Positions 1-7,633 of a stretch of 64,000 nt of DNA are shown one piece after another. Under the pieces are notes generated by a model. The model searched no databases. It worked only from the letters and a program-made list of their open reading frames with translations, and had not been told where the DNA came from. A program made the translations under genes and the position numbers. Within the stretch, counting starts at the first letter, position 1; each line of letters starts with the position of its first letter. This DNA is from Nitrospirota bacterium (GTDB lineage: Bacteria; Nitrospirota; Leptospirillia; Leptospirillales; Leptospirillaceae): positions 32,988 through 96,987 of the forward strand of contig JAJZHW010000002.1 in assembly GCA_021810805.1 (NCBI GenBank). Reading direction: 5' to 3'.

Positions 1-155
1 GGGGGTATGTGCTGGGGGTCCTGGCCCGGTGCGACGGGAATATTGCCCGGGCGGCCCAGCGTCTGGGGATGGACCGGACCTCCCTCCACCGCCGGATCCG
101 TCAGTGGGAAGGGGAGGGCGGACCGGGGGAGGGCGACGAGAAACAGTCCCCCTGA
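1..155 (+). CDS. C-terminus of a Fis-type HTH (NtrC-family) transcription regulator, 5' truncated by window edge
   Basis: Reading from base 3 gives about 50 residues to the TGA at 153-155. They contain LARCDGNIARAAQRLGMDRT followed by SLHRRIRQW, the classic Fis-type helix-turn-helix (GN-x-x-x-AA-x-x-LG-x-x-R-x-x-L-x-x-x-I) that ends sigma-54 enhancer-binding proteins of the NtrC family. It binds DNA upstream of its target promoters. The receiver and AAA+ domains expected upstream lie outside the window, so the exact regulator cannot be named. A stand-alone Fis-like protein is the alternative. It converges with the FabH-like gene downstream. Confidence 0.8.
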   Translation, partial: GYVLGVLARCDGNIARAAQRLGMDRTSLHRRIRQWEGEGGPGEGDEKQSP

Positions 156-215
156 AGGTCCGGAAGAGAAGAGTCGAGAAATCCTGAGGAGAGAGGGTTA
201 TTCGGAGGGTGCGGG

Positions 216-1223
216 CTAGGTCTCGACCGGGTCGAGCCGGCCGACCCCCCAGGTGATCCCGCCGCCGGCGGCCCCCAGAAGGAGGGGGCCCCGGGGGAGA
301 CGGGGGCCCTTCGGGTCGAAAAATTCTCCCAGCGTGATCCCCAGACTGGCCGAAGACGTGTTACCATGGTCGCACAGGGTGAGGGGAACCTTCTCCTCCG
401 GGAACCCCAAACGTGCCGAGATCCCGGCGACGATGCGCCGGTTGGCCTGGTGGAGAACGAGCGCCCCGGTCCCCCCGGGAGAGAGCCCCTCCTCTTTCAT
501 GAGCTGGCCGATTTCCCGGGAGAGGGTGCGGACGGCCTTCCGGAAGAGCCCCCCTCCGTCCATGCGGAGGATCTTCCGGCCGCTCTTGGGGTCGAACCCG
601 TAGGTGACGAGATCGGCAGCGCTCCCGTCGGCTCCCACCGAAAGGCGCGAGAGCCGCAGGACGGTTCTCCCGGCCGGAGGGCGGGCACAGATCCAGGCCG
701 CGCTGGCTCCGTCTCCGAAGAGAAGGGCCGTCTCCGGGGCGTGAGCCGGGCAGAGGTGGTCCGTCTTTTTTTCGGCGTTCACCAGAAGGACGCTGTCGCA
801 GGCTCCCGACCCCACGAGGTGGCGGGCGGTGAAGAGGCCGGTCATGAAGGCGGCGCAGGAGCCTCCTATATCCATGGCCGGCGGACCCCCTCCCCCGGGA
901 AAGAGCTTCCGGTGGAGGCGCATGGCGGTGGCAGGCACGTGGGAGGGGGGCGTGGTGGTGGCGAAAAGGAGCATCCCCGGAGATCCCGTCCCGGGAGGCA
1001 GGCGCGCAAACAGAGTCTGCGTGGCCCGATAGGCCAGATCCTCCGTCCCCTCGAAGGGGGCATAGGAGCGTTGTCTGACCCCGGTCAGCGACTCGATGGA
1101 CGAGGGGGGGATCCCGGTTTTTTGAGAGAGCTCCTCGTTGGTGACGCTCCGGCCTCCGACGGCGGCGCCCACCGAGACGAGATAGACTGGCCGTGGCAGG
1201 GAAGAGTCATCAGGGGAGGTCAT
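216..1223 (-). CDS. Beta-ketoacyl-ACP synthase III (FabH-like)
   Basis: This 335-residue protein has the thiolase-fold layout of KAS III, the usual family length being about 320-335. The expected Cys-His-Asn triad is visible: Cys123 in DIGGSCAAF, His258 in LHQANRRI and Asn288 in DHGNTSSAS. Family members condense acetyl-CoA or another acyl-CoA with malonyl-ACP to start fatty-acid synthesis, and relatives make specialised lipids or ketones. It stands alone here, not in a fab/plsX cluster, so it may be a second or specialised KAS III rather than the housekeeping one. It diverges from bamD, the two start codons lying about 30 bases apart. Confidence 0.85.
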   Translation of the reverse strand: MTSPDDSSLPRPVYLVSVGAAVGGRSVTNEELSQKTGIPPSSIESLTGVRQRSYAPFEGTEDLAYRATQTLFARLPPGTGSPGMLLFATTTPPSHVPATAMRLHRKLFPGGGGPPAMDIGGSCAAFMTGLFTARHLVGSGACDSVLLVNAEKKTDHLCPAHAPETALLFGDGASAAWICARPPAGRTVLRLSRLSVGADGSAADLVTYGFDPKSGRKILRMDGGGLFRKAVRTLSREIGQLMKEEGLSPGGTGALVLHQANRRIVAGISARLGFPEEKVPLTLCDHGNTSSASLGITLGEFFDPKGPRLPRGPLLLGAAGGGITWGVGRLDPVET

Positions 1224-1255
1224 GGGAGACCTCCGAAAGGGAAGGACATGGGATC

Positions 1256-2068
1256 ATGAGGTTCATTGTGGGGGGGAGATCGGGGAAGGTCAAGGGCCCA
1301 ACGGGTCCGGAGAAGGGAGACCTTCGTCCAGGGGAGGGCGTGCGGGCTTTTCATAGGCTTGCGATGGCCCTGGTGCTGTTCGGGAGCCTGGGGGCCCTCA
1401 CCGGATGTCAGTCCCTGAGCGACACCTTCCAGAAATGGAACCCCTTTTCGAACATCCTCCCCAAGGACGAGCCGACCCACTCCTTCCGGACCAAGGTCTT
1501 TGGAACCTCGGCCCTTCTCGACGAGGCCTCCCGGTTCTATTTCAAGGGGGACTTCATCGAGGCCCGGGGGGAGTACAAGCGCTTCCTCGAGCTCCATCCC
1601 ACCCATCCGCTGGCCGCCTTTGCCCAGTACCGGATCGGGATGTGCGACTTTTACCAGATCGGGGGGGTCGACCGGGACCCCTCCCCGACGGAGAAGGCCC
1701 TGGCGGACTTCCAGAAGGTGATCGACGAGTATCCGGACTCTCCCTATGTGGACAAGGCGCAGAAAAAGGTGGCCTTTTGCCGGGAGCGCAAGGCCCGGCT
1801 GCACTTCTATGTGGGAAGCTTCTACTACCGGACCAAGTTCTACAAGGCCGCCGCCTATCGCTTCCATTCGATCCTTCTCAAATACCCCGACTCCAAGATC
1901 TATCCCCAGGCGCAGTACAACTATGCCAAGGCGCTCTTCAAGGAAAAGAAGCGCGAGAAGGCCGCCGAGGTGATGCGGACGATCGTGGCCCAGTCGCCGG
2001 GAAGCACCTATGCCAGAAAGGCTCAGATCCTCCTGGACTACTGGAAGCGGCGGGGATTCATCTCATGA
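1256..2068 (+). CDS. bamD: Outer membrane protein assembly factor BamD (TPR lipoprotein)
   Basis: The 270-residue product has a signal peptide ending in the lipobox LTGC, so it should be a lipoprotein. Tetratricopeptide-like repeats typical of BamD/ComL follow, for example EASRFYFKGDFIEARGEYK and AQYNYAKALFKEKKREKAA. BamD docks on BamA in the beta-barrel assembly machine. I chose ATG 1256 because a purine-rich AAAGGGAAGG lies 10-20 bases upstream. An in-frame ATG at 1193 would overlap the FabH-like gene, and ATG 1364 lacks a ribosome site. Its stop overlaps the next start (ATGA at 2065), so it is translationally coupled to the siroheme gene. Confidence 0.88.
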   Translation: MRFIVGGRSGKVKGPTGPEKGDLRPGEGVRAFHRLAMALVLFGSLGALTGCQSLSDTFQKWNPFSNILPKDEPTHSFRTKVFGTSALLDEASRFYFKGDFIEARGEYKRFLELHPTHPLAAFAQYRIGMCDFYQIGGVDRDPSPTEKALADFQKVIDEYPDSPYVDKAQKKVAFCRERKARLHFYVGSFYYRTKFYKAAAYRFHSILLKYPDSKIYPQAQYNYAKALFKEKKREKAAEVMRTIVAQSPGSTYARKAQILLDYWKRRGFIS

Positions 2069-2523
2069 GTGCCTATCCTCTGATGGCCGATCTCGCCGGG
2101 GACTCCGTTCTGGTGGTCGGAGGCGGGGGGGTGGCGACCCGTCGCATCCCCCGCCTTCTCGAGGCGGGCGCCCGGGTGGCGCTGGTGAGCCCTGAGGCCG
2201 CCCCCGAGCTTGTCCGTCTGGCTCAGGAGGGGCAGATCTCCTGGCTTCGGAGGCGGTATGTGGAAGGGGACGAGCACGGCTTTGGCTTTGTCTTTGCCCT
2301 CACCGACGATCCGGAGGTGAACGACCGGATCGCCCGCCGGCGGGGAAGCGCCCCCACCAATGTGGCCACCCGGACCTCCTTGCGCCGTCTCTCTGTTCCT
2401 GCCGTGAGGCAGGCGGGAGGGGTGACCCTGGCGGTGGCCTGCCACCCGCCCGATCCCCGGCGCTCGAGAATGATCGCCGACCTCTGTCTTTCCACCCTTT
2501 CCGGGAGGCTTACCGGTGCGTGA
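2065..2523 (+). CDS. Siroheme synthase N-domain / precorrin-2 dehydrogenase-like protein
   Basis: The 152-residue product starts with a hydrophobic strand and VLVVGGGGVATRRI, the dinucleotide-binding glycine motif of the CysG N-terminal/Met8p/SirC family. FALTDDPEVNDRIARR and the VTLAVACHPPDP segment match the family pattern. These enzymes oxidise precorrin-2 to sirohydrochlorin with NAD and sometimes insert iron, giving siroheme for sulfite or nitrite reductase. At 152 residues it is shorter than SirC (about 200): the C-terminal helical dimerisation part is largely missing. It is coupled to bamD by an ATGA overlap, and the GTG start of the next gene lies inside its end. Confidence 0.8.
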   Translation: MSAYPLMADLAGDSVLVVGGGGVATRRIPRLLEAGARVALVSPEAAPELVRLAQEGQISWLRRRYVEGDEHGFGFVFALTDDPEVNDRIARRRGSAPTNVATRTSLRRLSVPAVRQAGGVTLAVACHPPDPRRSRMIADLCLSTLSGRLTGA

Positions 2524-2749
2524 CTTCCTCTATCCGGCCGGCCGGGCCCTCCAGCTCGCCGGAATCGTGGTGACCTTCATCGACGTGGTCCTCTTCTTCG
2601 TCAAGAGCATGACGATGATGTTCCTCCTGAAGATCTTCCTCTTCGGAGTCGCGCTCTTCTATTCGGGATACTTCCTCTCCGGTCTGGGGACCCCCCGCCC
2701 TCGGCCCATCGAACCCGAAAACCCCCGGCCTCCGAAGAAAAAATCCTGA
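2516..2749 (+). CDS. Small two-helix membrane protein, unknown function
   Basis: This 77-residue protein starts at GTG 2516 and overlaps the end of the siroheme gene by 8 bases, which suggests coupled translation. Two hydrophobic stretches are visible: residues about 13-30 (LAGIVVTFIDVVLFFVK) and about 34-55 (MFLLKIFLFGVALFYSGYFL). A proline- and lysine-rich tail (PENPRPPKKK) is probably cytoplasmic. I do not recognise a family. Position in the same strand run as bamD and the siroheme gene is the main support that it is real. Confidence 0.6.
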   Translation: MRDFLYPAGRALQLAGIVVTFIDVVLFFVKSMTMMFLLKIFLFGVALFYSGYFLSGLGTPRPRPIEPENPRPPKKKS

Positions 2750-2777
2750 CCGGGCCGACTTTTTCCAAGGAGGACCG

Positions 2778-3857
2778 ATGAGACCCGTCCCTTGTCGTCT
2801 CTGGCTCGTCTTCGCGAGCCTCTCTTTCGCTCTTTCTGCCCCACCTCCGGCCTCGGCCGAGGAGCTTCTTCTCTCGGGCTCCTCCATGCTGACCCCCCTG
2901 GAGAAGAGCTGGGTCTCGGCCTACGTCCGGGAGCATCCGGCCCGCCCGGTTAAGGTGAGAGCTTCGGGCTCCGGAATCGGAGTCCGGAGCGCCTCCGGCG
3001 GACGGGCCTCGATCGGTGCCTCCGACATTCCCCTGACCTCCCGGGAGAAGGCAAAGGAGGGGGGGATCGTCGCCATTCCCGTGGCTCTCTCGGCGGTGGT
3101 GGTGGCGGTCAACCTTCCCTCCCTCCCCTCTGGAACGACCCTTCGGCTCGACGGTCCGCTTCTCGCGCGCCTCTTTGCGGGACGGACCCGGTTCTGGGAC
3201 GACCCGGCCCTTCTCGCGGCCAACCCGGGGCTTTCCCTTCCCCATCTGGCCATCCGTCCGATCCATCGCACGGACCTGTCGGGGACGACCTTTCTCTTCA
3301 CCTCCTACCTGACCCGCTCCTCTGTTCTCTGGCGAGAATCCTTCGGAACCGAGGATCTTCCCTCGTGGCCCGGGGGATCGGAGGGGGCGGCAGGCTCCGA
3401 GGCTCTTCGCTCCCGTCTTCTCGAGACGCCGGGGGCGGTGGGGTACCTGGGGCTGGGGTGGGTGCTCGGATCCTCTCTGCTTCGGGCGTCTCTCAAAAAC
3501 GACCGGGGAGAGTTTGTCGCTCCGAGCCAGGCAGCGGTGCGCCGGGCGGGAGAGGGTCTGGGCCCCGAGCCGGACTTCCCGGAGGGCTTCGACCGGTCCA
3601 TCGTGGGAGGGGCAAGTCCGGGAGCCTATCCCATAGCGGGGGTGGAGCTCTGGACGGTGAACCCCAACCTCCCCGAGGAGACGATGCGCGATGTGCGGGA
3701 TCTCCTTCTCTTTGTCCTGACCCGGGGGCAGGAGCCCTCCTTTACGGAAAAGAACGGATTTGCCAGCCTTCCGGGAGTTCCCGGCAAAATCCGCCTTCGC
3801 CAGCTCCTCCGGGAGCTTTTTCCCGGAAACGCCTTCCGGCCCACCACCGGAGGGTAG
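2778..3857 (+). CDS. PstS-like phosphate/oxyanion-binding periplasmic protein
   Basis: The 359-residue protein has a clear signal peptide (cleavage near ASA-EE, residue 28). PstS hallmarks follow: GSSMLTPLEKSW at the mature N-terminus, ASGSGIGV, IGASDIPLTSREK, IPVALSAVVVAVNLPS, LFAGRTRFWDD and HRTDLSGTTFLFTSYL. In PstS these Ser/Thr/Arg/Asp clusters hold phosphate for the PstCAB importer. No pstC, pstA or pstB is nearby, so it may be an orphan or a phosphate-sensing protein, or may bind another tetrahedral anion. An AGGAGG-type site lies just before ATG 2778. Confidence 0.78.
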   Translation: MRPVPCRLWLVFASLSFALSAPPPASAEELLLSGSSMLTPLEKSWVSAYVREHPARPVKVRASGSGIGVRSASGGRASIGASDIPLTSREKAKEGGIVAIPVALSAVVVAVNLPSLPSGTTLRLDGPLLARLFAGRTRFWDDPALLAANPGLSLPHLAIRPIHRTDLSGTTFLFTSYLTRSSVLWRESFGTEDLPSWPGGSEGAAGSEALRSRLLETPGAVGYLGLGWVLGSSLLRASLKNDRGEFVAPSQAAVRRAGEGLGPEPDFPEGFDRSIVGGASPGAYPIAGVELWTVNPNLPEETMRDVRDLLLFVLTRGQEPSFTEKNGFASLPGVPGKIRLRQLLRELFPGNAFRPTTGG

Positions 3858-3863
3858 CCCAGA

Positions 3864-5483
3864 GTGTCTTCCGGATCCCTTCGCCGGGAGGGGGGACCGG
3901 TGGGTCTCCTCTATGCCAGCCTCGGCGCCATTATCGGCTCGGGGTGGCTCTTCGGCCCCCTCAACGCCGCCCGGGAAGCCGGGCCACTTTCTCTGGGCTC
4001 CTGGGCCATCGGGGCCCTCTCGATCCTTCTTCTGGGAACGGTCTTTGCCGAACTTGGCCCTCTGGCCCCCCGGAGCGGGGCCATCGTCCACCTCTCCCAC
4101 GTGGGTAACGGCCCCCTTCTGGGGAAGGTCTGGGGGTGGATCCTCTTCTTCTCCTACGTCTCGGTGCCTCCGGTGGAGGTCATGGCCATCCTGGCCTACG
4201 CCAACAACTACCTTCCCGGCTTCGTCGACCCCGCTTCGGGGCTTCTCACCGGGAAGGGGTTCTGGACGGCGATCCTTTTGCTGGGGGCCGTCACCGCCTC
4301 CAATTTCCTCGTCATCCGCCTTGTCCTTCTCCTCAACAGTGCGGCCACGTGGTGGAAGCTTCTGATCCCCTTTGCCACGATTTTCCTCCTGTTCCATCTC
4401 TCCTATCATCCGGAGAATCTCTCGGTGGCCTCTTCCGGAACGATCGGAGAGGGCCTTGAAAAGATGTTCGCGGCGGTGGGGAGCGCCGGTGTCATCTTCA
4501 GCTTTTTTGGCTTCCGGCAGGCGGTGGACCTGGCCGGGGAGACCCGGACCCCCGGGCGCAACCTTCCTCTGGCGGTGATCGGGTCGGTGGTGGTGGGAAG
4601 CCTCCTCTACCTCGGCCTTCAGGCGGCCTTTCTCCTCTCCGTCGACCCTCGGGATCTGGCCCGGGGGGGGTGGAGCCATCTCGCCTTCTCCGGAGTGACG
4701 GGGCCTTTCGCCGCCCTGGCCGTCAGTCTGGGGGCGCTCTGGTGGGGAGCGGTGCTCTATGCCGATGCCCTGATCTCTCCCGGAGGAACGGCCTTCATCT
4801 ATCTCACCTCGGCCTCGCGCATCGCCATGGCCCAAGCCGAAACGGGCAGCGCCCCCCGGATCCTGGGGGAGGTGAACGGCCGGGGGGTGCCCTGGACCGG
4901 TTTGATCTTCTCCTGGGCCGTGGGCTCGCTCTTCTTCTTTCCCTTCCCCTCCTGGCATCGCCTGGTGGCCTATATCTCCTCCGTCACCGTCCTCTCCTAC
5001 TGCCTCGGTCCGGTCATCCTTCTCCAGCTCCGGAAGGCCCTCCCTAAGACGCAACGCCCCTTTCGCCTTCCCATGGCGGGCTTCTTCGCGCCGGCCGCCT
5101 TCGTGGTCTCCAACTGGATCGTCTTCTGGGCGGGGTTCCGGACATTGAGCGTCACCCTGGGGGCTCTGGCACTTTTTGTGGGACTCTACCTCGGCAGTCG
5201 CCTCCTCTCTCGCCGGGGACCCTCTCCTCCAGAGGTGTGCCGGGAGCTCGGGGTGGCCCACAGCTGGTGGGTCCTTCCGTACTTCGGGGGGCTTTGGATC
5301 TTGTCGGGCCTGGGTCCCCGGGATCTGGGCGGCAACGGGACGATCCCGTTCTTTGCCGACATGGGGATCGTGGCGGCCGGAAGTCTCTTGGTCCTTCGGA
5401 CAGCCCTCGCCTCCACCGTTCCGGCCCCGGAGATCGTCCGGATCATGGAGACCCTCCGGGAGAATCCCCCGGCCGCCCCATGA
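3864..5483 (+). CDS. APC-superfamily amino acid permease
   Basis: The 539-residue polytopic protein opens with GLLYASLGAIIGSGWLFGP, the conserved first-helix motif of amino acid-polyamine-organocation transporters (GxG(I/S)GSGxxxxP type). About 12 hydrophobic segments follow. FSFFGFRQAVDLAGETRTPGRNLP matches the helix 6 region, and the ASRIAMAQAETG stretch the helix 8 loop. It should be a secondary amino acid (or related solute) transporter of the inner membrane; the substrate cannot be read from sequence. GTG 3864 is used, 6 bases after the PstS-like stop, so the two are probably co-transcribed. Confidence 0.85.
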   Translation: MSSGSLRREGGPVGLLYASLGAIIGSGWLFGPLNAAREAGPLSLGSWAIGALSILLLGTVFAELGPLAPRSGAIVHLSHVGNGPLLGKVWGWILFFSYVSVPPVEVMAILAYANNYLPGFVDPASGLLTGKGFWTAILLLGAVTASNFLVIRLVLLLNSAATWWKLLIPFATIFLLFHLSYHPENLSVASSGTIGEGLEKMFAAVGSAGVIFSFFGFRQAVDLAGETRTPGRNLPLAVIGSVVVGSLLYLGLQAAFLLSVDPRDLARGGWSHLAFSGVTGPFAALAVSLGALWWGAVLYADALISPGGTAFIYLTSASRIAMAQAETGSAPRILGEVNGRGVPWTGLIFSWAVGSLFFFPFPSWHRLVAYISSVTVLSYCLGPVILLQLRKALPKTQRPFRLPMAGFFAPAAFVVSNWIVFWAGFRTLSVTLGALALFVGLYLGSRLLSRRGPSPPEVCRELGVAHSWWVLPYFGGLWILSGLGPRDLGGNGTIPFFADMGIVAAGSLLVLRTALASTVPAPEIVRIMETLRENPPAAP

Positions 5484-5604
5484 GTCTGTGCGGGGAGTCT
5501 CCCTGGGCAAGTCTGCCAGGGCAGGTCTTGCCACAGTCGAAAAGAGAGCAATTCATAAGGGGATGTTAAGGAGAGGAAGCGGGTCGGGGAGAGGAGCATA
5601 ACAG

Positions 5605-5657
5605 GGGAGAGGCCAAAAAGCGGTCTCTCCCGTCGTACCCGCCAGTGAGGCGGTTTT
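5605..5657. terminator. Two adjacent hairpins between convergent genes, possible bidirectional terminator
   Basis: A 10-bp stem with one mismatch (GGGAGAGGCC, loop AAAAAGC, GGTCTCTCCC; 5605-5631) is followed by a second hairpin (CCGCC-AGTGA-GGCGG, 5639-5653) with TTTT at 5654-5657. They sit between the APC permease end (plus) and the 35-residue membrane-protein gene (minus), where both strands need an end. The T-run favours the plus strand. Confidence 0.4.
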
Positions 5658-5720
5658 ACCGAGTGATGTCCCGGCGAGAGCGACGGTCTGGCCGGCTCTC
5701 TGCCGGTGACGCAACCCCTC

Positions 5721-5828
5721 TTACCGGTGGGCGTCGCTCTTGCCGAACAGGTAGCTCAGATAGCCCGTTCCCACAAAAAAGACGACCAGAACCAATGCAA
5801 GGGCAATTGGGTTGGCTGAAGGTCCCAT
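5721..5828 (-). CDS. 35-residue single-helix membrane protein, paralogue of the 43-residue one at 6139-6270
   Basis: ATG 5828 is preceded on the minus strand by AGGAGGCC, a strong ribosome site. The peptide starts MGPSANPIALALVL and continues through FFVGTGYLSYLFGK to TAA at 5721. It has one transmembrane helix and a short charged tail. About 21 of 34 aligned residues match the neighbouring 43-residue peptide, including GPS-x-NPI, FFVGT and YLFG, which strongly supports coding. The function is unknown. The size and shape recall small accessory subunits of respiratory oxidases (CcoQ or CydX class), but nothing nearby encodes an oxidase and no specific match is claimed. Confidence 0.72.
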   Translation of the reverse strand: MGPSANPIALALVLVVFFVGTGYLSYLFGKSDAHR

Positions 5829-5875
5829 GGTAGGCCTCCTTTCTCGTTTTAAGGTTGTCTCTGACCGTTCCCGCT

Positions 5876-5903
5876 GACTCTCTCCGGATCTCCGGGGAGA
5901 GTC
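5876..5903 (-). promoter_or_regulatory. Strong hairpin in the leader of the 35-residue membrane protein
   Basis: Outer arms GACTCTC/GAGAGTC (7 bp perfect) enclose inner arms CCGG/CCGG around a short loop, with one mismatch between the stems. It lies 47 bases upstream of ATG 5828 in the predicted 5' leader. There is no T-run on either side, so a regulatory or stabilising leader structure is more likely than a terminator. Confidence 0.35.
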
Positions 5904-6092
5904 TGTAGTCTACCAAAAAAAATAATCCGCTCAGACTCTTGCATGATTTTTTGAAGATCCTTGGGGAAGGGCCAGCGGCGGGCTTTTTGCCGGAGGAATC
6001 CCGAAAGGGGGGTGTCAAGGGGAAAACTCGAGAAAAATCCGGAGGAAACGACAGATCCGAGCAGGGGCGAGAAAGGGGCCGGGGACAAGAAG

Positions 6093-6126
6093 GGGGGAGG
6101 CTCCCGCACGAGAGCCTCCCCCTTTT
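6093..6126. terminator. Rho-independent terminator downstream of the 43-residue membrane protein
   Basis: Perfect 11-bp inverted repeat GGGGGAGGCTC / GAGCCTCCCCC (6093-6103 and 6112-6122) with an 8-base loop, followed by TTTT on the plus strand and CTTCTTGT on the minus strand. It lies just past the stop codon of the minus-strand gene at 6139. Confidence 0.7.
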
Positions 6127-6138
6127 GGTGCGTGTGCG

Positions 6139-6270
6139 TCAGATCGAGGGGCTGTTTCTTTTTGATTTCGCGTCGACCGACCCGAAGAGATAGGCCAAAA
6201 ATGCGGTGCCGACAAAGAAGCCAACGTTGACGATGGCGATGAGGATCGGGTTTGACGAAGGACCGAGCAT
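6139..6270 (-). CDS. 43-residue single-helix membrane protein, paralogue of the 35-residue one at 5721-5828
   Basis: ATG 6270 follows an excellent AGGAGGTTGAG ribosome site. The peptide begins MLGPSSNPILIAIVN, continues FFVGTAFLAYLFG and ends in a basic, serine-rich tail (KSKRNSPSI). It has a single transmembrane helix with a short N-terminal GPS-x-NPI motif shared with its paralogue. It has its own promoter (6323-6350), two operator-like dyads in the leader (6282-6317) and a strong terminator (6093-6126), so it looks like a complete, regulated monocistronic unit. The function is unknown. Confidence 0.78.
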   Translation of the reverse strand: MLGPSSNPILIAIVNVGFFVGTAFLAYLFGSVDAKSKRNSPSI

Positions 6271-6281
6271 CTCAACCTCCT

Positions 6282-6317
6282 GTTTAATTTATTAAACGAA
6301 TGTTTAAAATATCGAAC
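6282..6317. promoter_or_regulatory. Two operator-like dyads spaced exactly 20 bp
   Basis: GTTTAATTTATTAAAC (6282-6297) is a perfect inverted repeat (7-bp arms, TT centre). GTTTAAAATATCGAAC (6302-6317) matches it at 12 of 16 positions. Start-to-start distance is 20 bp, about two helical turns, so two dimers could bind the same face. They lie between the predicted transcription start and the ribosome site of the 43-residue gene, a typical place for a repressor. Confidence 0.55.
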
Positions 6318-6322
6318 GATCT

Positions 6323-6350
6323 ACTTTAACACTCCTGTAGGGTTTGTCAA
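6323..6350 (-). promoter_or_regulatory. Sigma-70-type promoter for the 43-residue membrane protein
   Basis: On the minus strand a perfect -35 TTGACA (6350-6345), a 16-bp spacer and a -10 TAAAGT (6328-6323, 4 of 6). Predicted transcription start is near 6316, inside the distal dyad. Confidence 0.6.
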
Positions 6351-6484
6351 ATGGAAATTCTTGACACATTTAAAAAATAACGTGAAAACACACGGATCGG
6401 AGTCTCTGTGCGCGTTGAAGATTTGACTCTCCCCCGTGTTTGGCGGACGAGGGTTCCCTTGTCGTCGGCAGGTTTTTCCTGCAG

Positions 6485-6513
6485 TTGATTTGTCGCGGAC
6501 CAGTCAGTATAAT
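6485..6513 (+). promoter_or_regulatory. Sigma-70-type promoter for tRNA-Leu
   Basis: -35 TTGATT (6485-6490, 4 of 6), 17-bp spacer, perfect -10 TATAAT (6508-6513). Predicted start near 6520 leaves a leader of about 37 bases before the tRNA. Confidence 0.65.
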
Positions 6514-6556
6514 CAAGAAGTTTTTTCCCTCGTGTCCGGCTTTCCTTTTTGACTGT

Positions 6557-6640
6557 GCCGAAGTGGTGGAATGGTAGACACGCACGTTTGAGGGGCGTGT
6601 GGGGAAACCCGTGCGGGTTCAAGTCCCGCCTTCGGCACCA
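6557..6640 (+). tRNA. tRNA-Leu (anticodon GAG), CCA encoded
   Basis: The acceptor arms GCCGAAG and CTTCGGC pair perfectly, followed by discriminator A and an encoded CCA. The anticodon stem CACGT/GCGTG holds the loop TTGAGGG, giving anticodon GAG (reads CUC/CUU). The long variable arm (TGGGGAAACCCGT) is the class II form expected for leucine, and the T-arm is GCGGG-TTCAAGT-CCCGC. It has its own promoter upstream and a compact hairpin downstream. Confidence 0.95.
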
Positions 6641-6651
6641 TTTTTCCTCCT

Positions 6652-6674
6652 TGCCGGATTTCCGGCATCTCTTT
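6652..6674 (+). terminator. Terminator after tRNA-Leu
   Basis: TGCCGGA-TT-TCCGGCA is a perfect 7-bp inverted repeat (6652-6667) followed by the pyrimidine run TCTCTTT. It lies 12 bases past the CCA end of the tRNA. Confidence 0.5.
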
Positions 6675-6744
6675 GCGAAAAGACCCCGCTCATGACCCAT
6701 AGTATCCGAGGGAGTCGATCTTTAATGCCCTCTCACCCATTCCA

Positions 6745-7395
6745 TTGTGGATCCCGTCCTTGATCGAACTCGTGACCTCCGTTCAGCCTGTGCTTTCCGA
6801 CCGATGGGAATCTCTCCTGGCCGCTGACCGGGAGGAGCTTTTCCGGATTCTCTACGAACGCTCCTTCATCCATCGGCCCGACCGTCCCTTTACCCTCTCT
6901 TCGGGAAAGAGCAGCCCGGTCTATGTCGATTGCAAGAAGACCACGCTGGGACACTCCCGGGCCCAGTTTCTGATCGGTGACCTCCTCTACCATCGGATTT
7001 CCCGCCTGGATCCCGATGGAATCGGCGGCCTCACGCTGGGGGCCGACCCCATTGCGGTGGCGACCTCTCTGGTGAGCGGCCTCTACCATCGACCCATTCC
7101 CGCCTTTGTCGTCCGCAAGGAGACGAAGGGCCACGGAACAAAAAATCCCGTCGAGGGAGACCTCATTGAGGGAGCCCGGGTGGTGGTGGTCGAGGATGTG
7201 GTGACCACCGGGTCCTCCGGAATGAGGGCGGTGGATGTCTGCCGGGAGTGCGGGTATCACGTTCTCGAGGTGGTGGCTCTCGTGGACCGGGAAGAGGGGG
7301 GACGGGAACGCTTTGCCCAGGCGGGTGTGCCCTTTTTCTCCTTTTTCACCCTCTCGGATTTTCTCGCTCACGACCGGGAGATCCGCTCGACCTGA
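6745..7395 (+). CDS. pyrE: Orotate phosphoribosyltransferase
   Basis: This 216-residue protein transfers ribose-5-phosphate from PRPP to orotate, giving OMP in pyrimidine synthesis. The PRPP loop is clear: GARVVVVEDVVTTGSSG, with the two acidic residues and the TTG turn. FTLSSGKSSPVYVDCKKT at residues about 48-65 and GGLTLGADPIAVATS fit type I PyrE. The start is uncertain: TTG 6745, TTG 6760 and GTG 6772 are all in frame and none has a good ribosome site. The conserved part begins near residue 25, so any of them gives a full domain. It appears monocistronic. Confidence 0.85.
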   Translation: MWIPSLIELVTSVQPVLSDRWESLLAADREELFRILYERSFIHRPDRPFTLSSGKSSPVYVDCKKTTLGHSRAQFLIGDLLYHRISRLDPDGIGGLTLGADPIAVATSLVSGLYHRPIPAFVVRKETKGHGTKNPVEGDLIEGARVVVVEDVVTTGSSGMRAVDVCRECGYHVLEVVALVDREEGGRERFAQAGVPFFSFFTLSDFLAHDREIRST

Positions 7396-7633
7396 AGCGG
7401 GAGCTCCCGGCGAGCTTATGTTGCCCGAACCTTTCCCTCATTCTCCGAAGACCTCTCTTCCTCTCAAGGGCCTCAAGGATTTCCTGGAAGTTTTTTGACG
7501 CTCCTCCCTTTCACCATGAACCGATGATCCGCGAAATGTCCCAAGGAGAGACGGGCTTTGGAGGAGAGGCAGGATTGATGGCCCCGGGATTGTCATGGAA
7601 AAGGGGAAGACGGCGGGTCAGATTTTGGAGGTG

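Noticed and set aside
2601..5534. 977-codon minus-strand ORF
   Set aside because: Antisense to the PstS-like and APC permease genes; low-complexity composition and no recognisable motif.
6347..6700. 117-codon minus-strand ORF with [18 protein letters not shown]
   Set aside because: It is the antisense of the tRNA-Leu gene. This RDLNPHG-type peptide is a well-known false gene over tRNA-Leu/Ser arms.
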